This document shows positions 44,945 to 54,285 of a stretch of DNA of 64,000 nucleotides, piece by piece. Within the stretch, counting starts at the first letter, position 1. Every line of letters starts with the position of its first letter. A program made the position numbers and the translations under genes. Below the pieces are notes generated by a model. It saw nothing but the letters and a program-made list of their open reading frames with translations, had not been told where the DNA came from and ran no database searches. Source of the DNA: an uncultured bacterium (GTDB taxonomy: Bacteria > Myxococcota_A > Bradymonadia > UBA7976 > VGTA01); the NCBI GenBank assembly GCA_943788935.1, contig CALSSE010000020.1, forward strand, positions 62,001 through 126,000, in the 5' to 3' direction.

Positions 44945-45268
44945 GGAGTTTTCCTCTCAAAGAGATTCACACGAAATGTACATATGATCTAAGCGGCGGA
45001 TCATACTCTCTCGAGAGTGAAAATATCAAGAGAGAAGATATTAGCGTCAAGGACCAACAGGTCGTAGTTTAATGGCAATAAAGTAATCTAGTTAACAGTA
45101 TAAAACGTTATTTTTTGATCATCAACTCACCGCATAGGTCGCGTATGCGTTGACAATAATGCTCATACCTCAATCATATCTCAATACACACTTAAGTTGA
45201 GAAATGACGTGCCGATGTGATAAAGCTTTCAACTGTTTCGATCATTGAGTCGAATGAAGGAGCTAAGG
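44945..45268. other. Divergent intergenic region upstream of gcvP
   Basis: About 324 bp. It contains the candidate gcvP promoter and a leader of about 145 nt. In the leader a 6-bp perfect stem (ATGATC/GATCAT around 44990, loop CGCCGCTTA) and a CTCTCGAGAG palindrome are visible. I could not find the conserved cores of a glycine riboswitch. Rightwards, AGGAG before the lipoprotein ATG at 45269 is clear, but no strong promoter for it is seen. Confidence 0.5.
45097..45125 (-). promoter_or_regulatory. Candidate sigma70-type promoter for gcvP
   Basis: On the minus strand TTGATG (-35, 45120-45125) and TATACT (-10, 45097-45102; five of six) are 17 bp apart. Transcription would start near 45090, giving a leader of about 145 nt before the gcvP ATG. 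Confidence 0.5.
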
Positions 45269-45847
45269 ATGTTTACGCGTAATCTATTTGTGTCATCGAG
45301 AACTTATCTATGTTGCCTCGCCCCGTTAATTATATTATTCGGCTGTGGTAGCGGCGTTCCCCAAGGAATGGAACTGAATAGACAGAAGCAAGTCTTAGGA
45401 CCAGATGATGAGCAAGCGATCCATTTAAATGATGATGATCAATATGACGCTTGGCGAAAATTTGCGATCGACGGTAAAGGGGTTAAGCGCCTCATCCAAA
45501 AGTCATTTGACCTCAACTTTGATGGCAAGAGAGATTTTCGCCGCTACTACACTGCGACCGAGCGTGTAGCTAGAGATGAAATAGACAGAAACTTTGATGG
45601 AATCTTTGATCAGTTTGTTTTCTATAAAAATAACCAAATGATCCGTAAAGAGATCAGCCTCAGTGGTGACCCAAAGCCCGAAGTGATCAAATATTATGAT
45701 CTAGGTGAGTTAAAGTACGTCAAGTACGATAAAGACCGTGACTCAAAGTTTGAGTATTGGGAATATTACCGAGGCGATAAACTTGTTCGTATCGGAAGAG
45801 ATCACGATCTAGATGGTACACCAGAGAAATTTGAAGAGCTTGATTGA
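45269..45847 (+). CDS. Lipoprotein with Asp-rich repeat motifs (paralogue A)
   Basis: About 192 residues. The ATG at 45269 follows AAGGAGCTAAGG; an earlier TTG/ATG would break the ribosome-site spacing. The signal peptide ends in lipobox FGC (Cys26). The mature domain has repeated 'D-x-N-F-D-G-x-x-D' motifs ('FDLNFDGKRDF', 'IDRNFDGIFDQ', 'HDLDGTPEKF') that look like calcium-binding loops, spaced by aromatic strands ('YDKDRDSKFEYWEYYRG'). It closely resembles the next gene, so the pair arose by duplication. Family not recognised; a role in surface calcium-dependent binding is inferred. Confidence 0.78.
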   Translation: MFTRNLFVSSRTYLCCLAPLIILFGCGSGVPQGMELNRQKQVLGPDDEQAIHLNDDDQYDAWRKFAIDGKGVKRLIQKSFDLNFDGKRDFRRYYTATERVARDEIDRNFDGIFDQFVFYKNNQMIRKEISLSGDPKPEVIKYYDLGELKYVKYDKDRDSKFEYWEYYRGDKLVRIGRDHDLDGTPEKFEELD

Positions 45848-45919
45848 GCTCAATGACTCCCCTCTTACACTATGTGTGTTCGTCCCTCTTCTTTCATCAC
45901 CTCTGTGAAAGGACTCCTC

Positions 45920-46519
45920 ATGATACCTTCTAAGGATAACTCGCTGAACGCTGTCGTCTCTCTAGCTCTACGATGTACCTGTGGTGCCTCTCTACTCATG
46001 GGGTGTGGCGGCGGCATGCAACCTGATGAAGCAACTAAGGGAGGAGCCGTTCAGTTGGTCGCGAAAGAAGACCGTGAAGGCTTCGACATCAATCAAGATG
46101 CTAAAAATGATGTCTGGCGATACTTTGAAGTCACCCGAGAGGGACGACGGCTTAAACGAAAAACCTTCGATTTCAATTTCGATGGTCGCGTTGACTATAT
46201 CAGAGAGTATGGAGATAAGGGGCAGCTCAAGAGCGACCTTATGGATATGGACTTCGATGGTACTTTTGACGTAAAATCAATCTTTCAAGAAGATCTCTTA
46301 GCGAGGCAAGAGGTGAGTCTCAAAGGCGATGAAAACCCAGAAGTAATGAAGCTCTACAGGGCAGGGCAGCTCAAGCATATTAGATATGACCGTGACAGCG
46401 ATGGAAACTTTGAATATTGGGAATACTTCAACAAAGAGGGGGAGCTAGAGTCAACCGGTCTAGATACCGATGGAGATGGCGTACCTGATCAGCGTAAACA
46501 AGAAAAGGTTAACGACTAG
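45920..46519 (+). CDS. Lipoprotein with Asp-rich repeat motifs (paralogue B)
   Basis: About 199 residues. The ATG at 45920 is preferred because AAAGGA precedes it; a start at 45872 would place a long segment before the signal peptide. Lipobox LMGC gives Cys29, followed by a Gly-rich segment. The body mirrors paralogue A: 'FDFNFDGRVDYIREY', 'MDMDFDGTFDVKS', 'ISLSGD/VSLKGDENPEVMKLY', 'YDRDSDGNFEYWEYF', 'DTDGDGVPD'. The last motif is a canonical Dx[DN]xDG loop. 72 bp separate it from paralogue A. Tandem duplication with divergence of the signal peptide is likely. Confidence 0.8.
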   Translation: MIPSKDNSLNAVVSLALRCTCGASLLMGCGGGMQPDEATKGGAVQLVAKEDREGFDINQDAKNDVWRYFEVTREGRRLKRKTFDFNFDGRVDYIREYGDKGQLKSDLMDMDFDGTFDVKSIFQEDLLARQEVSLKGDENPEVMKLYRAGQLKHIRYDRDSDGNFEYWEYFNKEGELESTGLDTDGDGVPDQRKQEKVND

Positions 46520-46550
46520 GTTCCCTATTTGCTCGAATAAGAGCAGTCGC

Positions 46551-46617
46551 ACTGTGAGGGCGGGTACTGTGAGAGCGGGTACTGTGAGAGCGGATACTGT
46601 GAGGACGGGTACTGTGA
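46551..46617. repeat. 15-bp tandem repeat, intergenic (4.5 copies)
   Basis: Units ACTGTGAGGGCGGGT, ACTGTGAGAGCGGGT, ACTGTGAGAGCGGAT and ACTGTGAGGACGGGT run from 46551 to 46610 and a partial ACTGTGA follows. They lie between the stop of paralogue B and the convergent end of the large Cys-rich gene. A coding role is unlikely. Confidence 0.9.
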
Positions 46618-46708
46618 TCACGCAGATTCTGACTTTAGCATCTCACTCATCTCGCATTACCAATCATCGAGAAGAGCGTCGAGTTCGATTAAGTGTCACT
46701 CAACGAGC

Positions 46709-49700
46709 TTATCGAATCCACAGAGCTCGGATATATCGCCTAGTATATGGGAATCGATCAGTGTAACTGTTCATACTGATCGTTAATAACGTACTATTGG
46801 GTATAGAGATACTATCAGTTCGATCGACTACATCGGTGGTACTCTGAAAAAAGATATTGGTACTGTCTACATATAACGAATGTCCTCCGGATCCACCTGT
46901 TTGTGGATCAATAAAGGAAATGATATTACCGTCTCCTGCCTGATTAGATATATCTAAGCGCCCAAGTCCGAATTCTGGATCATCGTAAAACCCTGAATAA
47001 GTGATCAACACTTCATCATAGCTAATGTTGAGCTCAACTCTGTAAGGAGAGAGGTCCCAGGCACTGTCCTCTACAAACCCTCCCCAGTTCACACCGGTAG
47101 CCGGTGAGGTATAGCTACCATAGTTTACGATAGTATTGATCTGAGCAGGGAACTGATTGAGGTAAAGCTCTTGATAATCGAATGGGTTGATGACCGCTGT
47201 CCACCCGCCACCATCGGTGACCATATCGCAATAGGCATTGACTTGAGCTTGGTCATCTCCATCAGGGTAGATCGCATAGTAGCCACTCTCAGCGTTAGGA
47301 TTTAGGGCGAGGATACCTGCGCACATTCTAATTCTACATTGACCTACTGCGCTATCCGGGCATGAATCTCCATCGGTCTCATTCCCATCATCACAAGACT
47401 CTCCAGCGTCTACCACGCCATCACCACATCGTGGAGCTGAGCAGTCATTTCGGCAGGCATCTGGGGTATCATCGCTATTGTCTACACCATCATCGCACTC
47501 CTCACCTTCTCCAGGCTGTATGAATCCGTCGCCACAAGACGGGAGATCGCAATCGTTGGTACAAGAATCAGTGTTATCATCATTACCATCATCACAGCCC
47601 TCACCGTCTAGGGTCTGGCCATCACCACAAAAAGAGGCCTCTCCCGCTTGGAGCGTACAGTCGGCGGCGCACACTTCACACTCTGTCTCTCCGTAAGCAC
47701 ACCCTTCAGTGGTCGTATTACCGTCGTCACAGCCCTCACCGTCTAGAGTCTGGCTGTCACCACAATAAGAGGTCTCTCCCGCTTGGAGCGTACAGTCGGC
47801 GGCGCACACTTCACACTCTGTCTCTCCGTAAGCACACCCTTCAGTGGTCGTATTTCCGTCGTCACAGCCCTCACCGTCTAGGGTCTGGCCATCACCACAA
47901 TAAGAGGCCTCTCCCGCTTGGAGCGTACAATCGGCGGCGCACACTTCACACTCTGTCTCTCCGTAAGCACACCCTTCAGTGGTCGTATTTCCGTCGTCAC
48001 AGCCCTCACCGTCTAGAGTCTGGCTGTCACCACAATAAGAGGTCTCTCCCGCTTGGAGCGTACAGTCGGCGGCGCACACTTCACACTCTGTCTCTCCGTA
48101 AGCACACCCTTCAGTGGTCGTATTTCCGTCGTCACAGCCCTCACCGTCTAGGGTCTGGCCATCACCACAAAAAGAGGCCTCTCCCGCTTGGAGCGTACAA
48201 TCGGCGGCGCACACTTCACACTCTGTCTCTCCGTAAGCACACCCTTCAGTGGTCGTATTTCCGTCGTCACAGCCCTCACCGTCTAGAGTCTGGCTGTCAC
48301 CACAATAAGAGGTCTCTCCCGCTTGGAGCGTACAGTCGGCGGCGCACACTTCACACTCTGTCTCTCCGTAAGCACACCCTTCAGTGGTCGTATTTCCGTC
48401 GTCACAGCCCTCACCGTCTAGGGTCTGGCCATCACCACAAAAAGAGGCCTCTCCCGCTTGGAGCGTACAATCGGCGGCGCACACTTCACACTCTGTCTCT
48501 CCGTAAGCACACCCTTCAGTGGTCGTATTTCCGTCGTCACAGCCCTCATCACTCGCTTGGACTCCATCTCCACAGCTAGAGGCGCAAATACCGCTCTCAT
48601 CGCAAGTAAACCCTTCTTCAAGTTGACATGTATCGCTACACCCATCTCCTGAGATAAGGTTACTGTCATCACAGGTCTCTGGTCCGTTGATCTCACCATC
48701 ACCGCAATATTCTACTACTCCTTCTGCGAGTAAGCAGTCGGCTCCACACACCTCGCACTCGGTCTGACCATAGTCACAGGGAGCAGCGACCGCATCACCA
48801 TCATCACAGATTTCACTGCCTGAAGTGATGCTATCACCACAATATGAGGTTTCTCCCGCTTGGACCGTACAATCTGCGGCGCATACTTCACATTCTCTTT
48901 CTCCATAATCACACGCCTCGGTGACGTCATTCCCATCATCACAGAGCTCAACTCCAGAGGTCACATTATCACCACAGAACAGAATCTCACCTGCGACGAG
49001 TTCACATTCTGCGTTACATACCTCACATTCAGCCTCTCCATAGTTACAGGTCTCAGTAAACGTATTCCCATCATCACATTGCTCATCGTTAGCAAGGAGA
49101 TCATCACCGCAGGTCGATGTGCAACTCCCTAATTCATCACAAGTGAAACCGAATTCTATCACGCACTCTTCACCGCAGCCATCATTGGAATCTAGGTTTC
49201 CATCGTCACACTCTTCGCCATCACTAAGCTGAGAGTTACCACAGAAGGAAGTCTCACCTAGGACAAGATCACACTGAGGATCGCATACCTCGCACTCTTG
49301 TTGACCATATTCACAGACCTCTAACTCATTGTTTCCATCATCACACTCCTCATCGCTAGCTCGTGTCCCATCACCACAACTTGAGGCACAGAGACCTTGA
49401 TCATCGCAGGTAAATCCTTCTTCTACTTCACAGAGGTCACTACAGCCGTCTCCTGCCTCTCGATTCCCGTCATCGCAACGCTCTCCATCGCTGATCACGG
49501 AATCTCCACAGAATGAGATTAGACCTGACTGTAAAGTACAATCAGAGCTACAGACCTCACAGGAGAGGACATTGTACTCACACTCCTCTGTCACTGTGTT
49601 TCCATCATCACAGCCCTCTACTGATGAACGTACGCCATCGCCACAAGTTGATGTACATACTCCCTCATCATCACATGAGAAGCCTTGTTCAATAATACAG

Positions 49701-51148
49701 TCTTCACTACATCCATCACCGCTCTCGTCATTGCCATCATCACAGGTCTCATCATCGGAGATCACCTCATCGCCACAATAAGCCGTCTCTCCATCGCTTA
49801 AGAGGCACCCTACTGCACATACCTGACATTGCTCTTGCCCATATTCACAGCTCTCGACTTCATTATTCCCGTCGTCACATTGCTCATTACTGGCTTGTAT
49901 GCCGTCTCCACAGGTTGAGACACATAAACCTTGATCATCACAGCTAAATCCACCTTCTATTTGGCAGAGGTCACTACAGCCGTCATTGGAGACGTTATTA
50001 CCGTCATCACATGTCTCGTCATCAGTGACCTCAAGGTCTCCACAAAACGCGGTCTCACCCTCGATCAATAGGCACTGCCCATTACAGACCTCACAGGTCT
50101 CTAAACCATATTCACATGTTTCGGTGATAATATTTCCATCATCACACTGCTCTTCATCACTGATCTCACGATCACCACAAAAAGTGGTCTCACCTGCTTG
50201 TAAGTTACACTCTGAGTCACAGATTTGGCATTCACGTCTCCCATATTCACAAGTCTCGGTTACAGTGTTCCCATCGTCACATCCCTCTTCTATGGTTCGT
50301 ACTCCATCACCACAGAGAGAGGTCTCGCCTGCTTGCACAGTACAGTCTGAAGCGCAAACCTCACACGACTCAACAGAATACTCACAACGCTCTGTGATCA
50401 GGTTCCCATCGTCGCAAGCTTCATCACTCGCTTGAATACTATCACCACACTCCGAGGTACATTCCCCTCCCAAGCAAGAAAACCCATCCTCAACAGTGCA
50501 TTGATCGCTACACCCATCACCCGACTCTTGATTAGCGTCATCGCAAGTCTCCTCTTCACTCTGTTCTCCATCTCCACAGACAGAAGTCTCGCCTACCTCA
50601 AGTTTACAATTTGGTGCACAAACCTCACAGGAGGGTTCTCCGTAAGCACATGTCTCTAGTGCATTGTTTCCATCATCACACTCCTCTGGCTCTTGAAGCT
50701 CACCGTCTCCACAGAGACCATCCGCTGGTAAGTCATTAAGAGGCGAAGTGGTGAATGACAATCCAACTTCTCCTACATTCGTCTCTAGCGTGACTGAGCC
50801 TCGATCAATAATAAAATCTGTTGGCGTCCACAGAAGAGTTAGCCTCACTGACTCATTCGATTCGACTGTAACCGCTTCCGACCACTCTTCAGCATCTCTG
50901 ACAACTACTTCTTTATTGCTATCTGTTTCTTCTAACGTCACGGAGGAAATGATCAAATTAGAGTCACCACCATTGGTGATCGTTACCTCTACAGCCCGAT
51001 TAAGTTCACCAGCTGAGGGCACCTCAAAAAACACCTCAGAGGGAGAGAGCTCTACTCTCGCTGAAGGGGTCTCTCCTTCTTCACATCCGAAGTGGAGGGA
51101 AGACATCGCTACTAATAAAGCGAATAACACAGTTTGGTCTTTTTTCAT
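46709..51148 (-). CDS. Cys-rich repeat lipoprotein (26 CDDGN units) with fibrinogen-like C-terminus
   Basis: The protein has 1479 residues with lipobox HFGC (Cys22). Residues about 30-145 form a Hydin/ASPM-type Ig-like domain ('VTITNGGDSNLIISSVTL'). Then come 26 units opening 'CGDG...E.CDDGN', many followed by 'CEYG...CEVCA.DC.LQ.GE' or 'GDGCS..C..E.GF.C': the DUF4215 'Myxococcus cysteine-rich repeat' type, stabilised by disulfides. Seven units (near residues 859-1173) are almost identical. After the repeats is 'CAGILALNPNAESGYYAI', 'AYCDMVTDGGGWTAV', a fibrinogen-related recognition fragment, then a beta-rich domain to the end. This is a long, stiff surface fibre likely used in adhesion or recognition. 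Confidence 0.92.
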   Translation of the reverse strand: MKKDQTVLFALLVAMSSLHFGCEEGETPSARVELSPSEVFFEVPSAGELNRAVEVTITNGGDSNLIISSVTLEETDSNKEVVVRDAEEWSEAVTVESNESVRLTLLWTPTDFIIDRGSVTLETNVGEVGLSFTTSPLNDLPADGLCGDGELQEPEECDDGNNALETCAYGEPSCEVCAPNCKLEVGETSVCGDGEQSEEETCDDANQESGDGCSDQCTVEDGFSCLGGECTSECGDSIQASDEACDDGNLITERCEYSVESCEVCASDCTVQAGETSLCGDGVRTIEEGCDDGNTVTETCEYGRRECQICDSECNLQAGETTFCGDREISDEEQCDDGNIITETCEYGLETCEVCNGQCLLIEGETAFCGDLEVTDDETCDDGNNVSNDGCSDLCQIEGGFSCDDQGLCVSTCGDGIQASNEQCDDGNNEVESCEYGQEQCQVCAVGCLLSDGETAYCGDEVISDDETCDDGNDESGDGCSEDCIIEQGFSCDDEGVCTSTCGDGVRSSVEGCDDGNTVTEECEYNVLSCEVCSSDCTLQSGLISFCGDSVISDGERCDDGNREAGDGCSDLCEVEEGFTCDDQGLCASSCGDGTRASDEECDDGNNELEVCEYGQQECEVCDPQCDLVLGETSFCGNSQLSDGEECDDGNLDSNDGCGEECVIEFGFTCDELGSCTSTCGDDLLANDEQCDDGNTFTETCNYGEAECEVCNAECELVAGEILFCGDNVTSGVELCDDGNDVTEACDYGERECEVCAADCTVQAGETSYCGDSITSGSEICDDGDAVAAPCDYGQTECEVCGADCLLAEGVVEYCGDGEINGPETCDDSNLISGDGCSDTCQLEEGFTCDESGICASSCGDGVQASDEGCDDGNTTTEGCAYGETECEVCAADCTLQAGEASFCGDGQTLDGEGCDDGNTTTEGCAYGETECEVCAADCTLQAGETSYCGDSQTLDGEGCDDGNTTTEGCAYGETECEVCAADCTLQAGEASFCGDGQTLDGEGCDDGNTTTEGCAYGETECEVCAADCTLQAGETSYCGDSQTLDGEGCDDGNTTTEGCAYGETECEVCAADCTLQAGEASYCGDGQTLDGEGCDDGNTTTEGCAYGETECEVCAADCTLQAGETSYCGDSQTLDGEGCDDGNTTTEGCAYGETECEVCAADCTLQAGEASFCGDGQTLDGEGCDDGNDDNTDSCTNDCDLPSCGDGFIQPGEGEECDDGVDNSDDTPDACRNDCSAPRCGDGVVDAGESCDDGNETDGDSCPDSAVGQCRIRMCAGILALNPNAESGYYAIYPDGDDQAQVNAYCDMVTDGGGWTAVINPFDYQELYLNQFPAQINTIVNYGSYTSPATGVNWGGFVEDSAWDLSPYRVELNISYDEVLITYSGFYDDPEFGLGRLDISNQAGDGNIISFIDPQTGGSGGHSLYVDSTNIFFQSTTDVVDRTDSISIPNSTLLTISMNSYTDRFPYTRRYIRALWIR
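47582..48574 (-). repeat. 135-bp tandem array with 270-bp higher-order period
   Basis: Seven full 135-bp units (45 codons each; 47630-48574) plus a partial eighth (47582-47629) lie inside the large Cys-rich gene. Adjacent units alternate between two types (GDGQT...ETSY and GDSQT...EASF/Y), with matching silent differences such as ACAGTCGG versus ACAATCGG, so the effective period is 270 bp. Only the start of the first unit is clearly diverged. Confidence 0.93.
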
Positions 51149-51381
51149 TTACCCTATACCTTTTTTCAATACTCTTGATAAATATTATCGTTAATACAGC
51201 TCGCTTGGGATAAGTTGCCTTTAAGTAAATCGTTGTTATGAACTGACCTCAAGCAGTTTTCAAGCTCATAGACTCCCTATTTGCAGAGTGGGCTAGTACT
51301 CTCGGTTCGGCCCTCTAGATTCACAAGACGAGGGGCTAAAACTGCCAAGAGCCATCAAGAGACCTTAGGAGAATATCAATG

Positions 51382-54285
51382 CTATGGATTTAAGACCCTT
51401 AGGTCAGATTGGTTCCCGTAAGCATCTTTGAACTTTAGCCATACTGAGACCTCCACCAAAGCAGCGGGTAACATCGCTTCATATTCGGTACAGGGAGTAT
51501 CATTAATCAACGTCGTTTGTGTCATCAGTTCATCCTCTCCTTCAATAAACTCACGGCGAGTCGTTAGGAGCACCTGACAAAGGCTTGGAGTAGGGTTGAG
51601 GCTGAGCGTAAAGTCTGGCTCTTCGTCTTGTCTCGCTTCGCTCTCGACTAGCCAAATCTGCATCTCAGTCGCCTCTGAGACCGGAGCCCCTACAATAAAC
51701 CGATGAGCCTTCAGCTCACCGCTACGTTGGCTTAAGTCTAATCCACGTCCCCTCAGGTGTAATAAGCTACCGGTCGCCTTTAGGGATTCAAAAGGTGTGA
51801 CTCCATCATCATTGGAAGGAGAGTTAGGATAAGTTAATTTAGCGTTAATCACTTGTCCCTCTCTTCTGATCTCTCTTAGCTCTAGGCCGTGAGCACCGCT
51901 CAGATCAAACACCGAGCTCCTTAATTGATAGGGAGTTGCTTCAGGCCCAATATTCCCCTCGATACGAAACCAATATCGACCCGCTGTTAGGGAGATCGGT
52001 AAATCCCACGCGATAGACCATCGTTGATCATCTGCATAGTTGCCGAGATAGGTGATCACGCTCTCAAATCCACGGTCATCAAAGATTAGACCACTCACTG
52101 GGTGTCTGACCGCTGAGTCTGTCTCAGCGTCCATAAGGGTAACTTTAGGTAAGTCAACCGCAGGGTCACCTCCTATCCAAGTGAGGCTCACGAGTTGACC
52201 GCGACTCACTTGTTCGTTCGGTTCATCGACAAACTCTGCCGACTCGGGACTCGTCGAAGGAGCAAAGCGAGTATCATCCATGACCTCAGGCCACCATGTC
52301 GGCTTAAGGCTTGTCTCATTCACCTCGATACCTGAGAGTAACTCCTCGGCGTTGAGGAGTGATTTTTCTGATAAGAACCGTCCCATAAATGGACCCCAAG
52401 TACTCATAGAAGCCTCATATCCACCCATAAACCAATCCTCGGGCTCTAGAAGATAGAATTGATGATCTTGTGCATATCCAAAGTTAAATGATCGCGGGTT
52501 CGTTAAACCTAGATCAACCGCTGCGTCTTCAACCGCCTGAGCTAGATTTAATCCTAATCCAGAGCTTGGCTCACCAGGGAGGGTAGTGATGATTAATTCA
52601 CCGATTCTCAAGGCACTCACTACCGTTTTAGAGAACTGTAACACTGGCTCATGTACGATTCGTTGAAGATCCATTAAACAACCCAGGGTCTCAAATCGGT
52701 GCGGATCTTCCCCCGGGCTTTTCTCTGACGAGACACACTGAAATGCGCCATATCGATATGGGCCATCATTACCAGTAAAGCCATCTTCAAGATCCCCATA
52801 ACCAAGTTGATCATATCCTATATCAAACCTCTTCGTTCTCAGTTTAACCTCTAGATTTCCTTCGGTCGTTAAGGAATCAAATATCGGCTCATATACTCTC
52901 CATAACAAATCACCAATAGTCTGTAGATGACCAAGTTTATTGTCTGTCAAATGATCCCCTCGAGGTGAGATATTAGCGGCATTACCATTAGCAAATAATA
53001 CAGGCACATAGGTCTCATACTTGGCGGAGAGCTGCTCGGTGATTATCTGCTCAATCCCAGCTGCGGCATCACCAGTGAGGAGAGGCGTCATCAAGTGAGT
53101 TCCATGAATGCCGTAACCGATGAGTCCGGCTTTTGGTAAACCGTCGAGCCGATCAAAACGCACCGTTAACAGACGATCATCAAAGGTGAGAGGGCTACTC
53201 GATCGTCGGTTACTATGAATACGTCCTGCGGGGTCACTCTCGTCAATGACCGACCAAGCGATCCGTCCTGGCTCACGATCTTCGAAAGCGGCTAAGATCG
53301 CTTGGGCTGTTGACTGAGCATACCCTTTAGTAATAGAGGATGAGAAGCTCCCAAAACCAAAGCCACCAAAGGGAAGAGAAGAGACAAGGTTCCAAAACCT
53401 TCCCGGATGACTGTGAGAGTGAGTAGCGAAAATGAGGAGGTTGTCGAGTATATCAATGCCTCGGTCTAGGCCACCATCGGCGGTGAGTACTGCGAACTCT
53501 TGGGCGATTAGAGTACGTAAATAGTCGGTGGACCATCCTAAAGGCATCCGTACAAGTACGGTGACCTCTTCACCGCTATCAATGACGACGACCCTCACAT
53601 CTTGACGGTCAATGACGCTCCGACTCCCTCCCAAACTCTTATTATAAGGAGTCTGTGGACCGGGCCGACCACCATAACCTGCCGCTGACACTCCCATCGG
53701 ATATTTAAGAGGAGCCACACCTACACCAATATAAAGTTGCGAAGGATCTCCAATCCCTATGAGCTCTCTTGTCCCTCTTAGATCATCAGGAAAAGGCGTA
53801 CATGATCCGTTGACACAATGTCCTGCTGACGGACAATCGAAATCGGTGAGACAAGGAGACACACAACGATCTTCATAGCAGACTTCGCCCAATGGACAAG
53901 TTTGGCTAAACTGACAAGACATGCTTACCTCAATACAGACCCCATCCACACACTGCTGTTCAGGACAGTCAGTATGCCACACACAGGAGAGTGGTACCCC
54001 TTCACCGGCGCTCTCGCCGGCGCTCTCACCAGCGCTCTCACCAGCGCTCTCACCAGCGCTCTCGCCAGCGCTCTCACCAGCGCTCTCGCCAGCGCTCTCG
54101 CCAGCGCTCTCGCCAGCGCTCTCGCCAGCGTTCTCGCCAGCGCTCTCACCAGCGCTCATCGTTGGGGGTGAGCTGTCATCACATGCACTGAACACTGAGG
54201 AGCATACAAAGAGGGCTACCAATGAAAAAATACTCCATAAATGAATGGATTGATCAGTGCTATTTTTCTGATTTTTTTGTAACAT
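51382..54285 (-). CDS. Neutral ceramidase-like lipoprotein with AGES stalk
   Basis: The protein has 967 residues. Signal 'IFSLVALFVCSSVFSAC' gives lipid at Cys35, followed by Asp (CDDSS). A stalk carries 13 AGES-type units (about 45-96). A short Cys-rich segment follows (about 99-165, 'CVWHTDCPEQQCVDGVC'). The main domain fits neutral/alkaline non-lysosomal ceramidases: 'IGVGVAPLKYPMGVSAAGYG', zinc-site-like 'FATHSHSHPGRFW' (near 287), 'GYGIHGTHLM', 'FANGNAANISPRGD', 'TTLPGEPSSGLG' and 'FGYAQDHQFYLLEPEDWFMGGYEASMSTWGPF'. It would hydrolyse ceramides or similar sphingolipids outside the cell. Active-site residues look conserved in order, but spacing is not verified. Confidence 0.82.
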   Translation of the reverse strand: MLQKNQKNSTDQSIHLWSIFSLVALFVCSSVFSACDDSSPPTMSAGESAGENAGESAGESAGESAGESAGESAGESAGESAGESAGESAGESAGEGVPLSCVWHTDCPEQQCVDGVCIEVSMSCQFSQTCPLGEVCYEDRCVSPCLTDFDCPSAGHCVNGSCTPFPDDLRGTRELIGIGDPSQLYIGVGVAPLKYPMGVSAAGYGGRPGPQTPYNKSLGGSRSVIDRQDVRVVVIDSGEEVTVLVRMPLGWSTDYLRTLIAQEFAVLTADGGLDRGIDILDNLLIFATHSHSHPGRFWNLVSSLPFGGFGFGSFSSSITKGYAQSTAQAILAAFEDREPGRIAWSVIDESDPAGRIHSNRRSSSPLTFDDRLLTVRFDRLDGLPKAGLIGYGIHGTHLMTPLLTGDAAAGIEQIITEQLSAKYETYVPVLFANGNAANISPRGDHLTDNKLGHLQTIGDLLWRVYEPIFDSLTTEGNLEVKLRTKRFDIGYDQLGYGDLEDGFTGNDGPYRYGAFQCVSSEKSPGEDPHRFETLGCLMDLQRIVHEPVLQFSKTVVSALRIGELIITTLPGEPSSGLGLNLAQAVEDAAVDLGLTNPRSFNFGYAQDHQFYLLEPEDWFMGGYEASMSTWGPFMGRFLSEKSLLNAEELLSGIEVNETSLKPTWWPEVMDDTRFAPSTSPESAEFVDEPNEQVSRGQLVSLTWIGGDPAVDLPKVTLMDAETDSAVRHPVSGLIFDDRGFESVITYLGNYADDQRWSIAWDLPISLTAGRYWFRIEGNIGPEATPYQLRSSVFDLSGAHGLELREIRREGQVINAKLTYPNSPSNDDGVTPFESLKATGSLLHLRGRGLDLSQRSGELKAHRFIVGAPVSEATEMQIWLVESEARQDEEPDFTLSLNPTPSLCQVLLTTRREFIEGEDELMTQTTLINDTPCTEYEAMLPAALVEVSVWLKFKDAYGNQSDLRVLNP
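53998..54153 (-). repeat. 13 x 12-bp in-frame tandem repeat (AGES)
   Basis: Thirteen 12-bp units of minus-strand GCTGGTGAGAGC (with occasional GCTGGCGAG or GGCGAGAAC variants) from 53998 to 54153 encode AGES/AGEN/AGEG. The array lies directly behind the lipidated Cys of the ceramidase-like protein. Confidence 0.95.

Noticed and set aside
44945..45090. Glycine riboswitch in the gcvP leader
   Set aside because: The conserved aptamer cores are not visible; only short stems are seen. Kept as a question, not as a feature.
46470..46766. 98-codon ORF running through the 15-bp intergenic repeat
   Set aside because: It starts inside paralogue B, the repeat yields low-complexity RTVRAG residues, and it runs into the end of the convergent gene.
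47582..48574. Possible CRISPR array, because of regular direct repeats
   Set aside because: Repeats are 135 bp, tandem without spacers, in frame with a coding gene, and no cas genes are near.
47478..50659. Several plus-strand ORFs opposite the 26-unit Cys-rich gene
   Set aside because: They arise from the repeated CGDG/CDDGN codons read on the other strand. The minus-strand frame is continuous over 1479 codons.
53902..54244. Long plus- and minus-strand ORFs of Ala/Leu/Ser or Arg/Ser repeats over the AGES array
   Set aside because: They are simple-repeat readings of the ceramidase-like gene in other frames, without ribosome sites or signal peptides.
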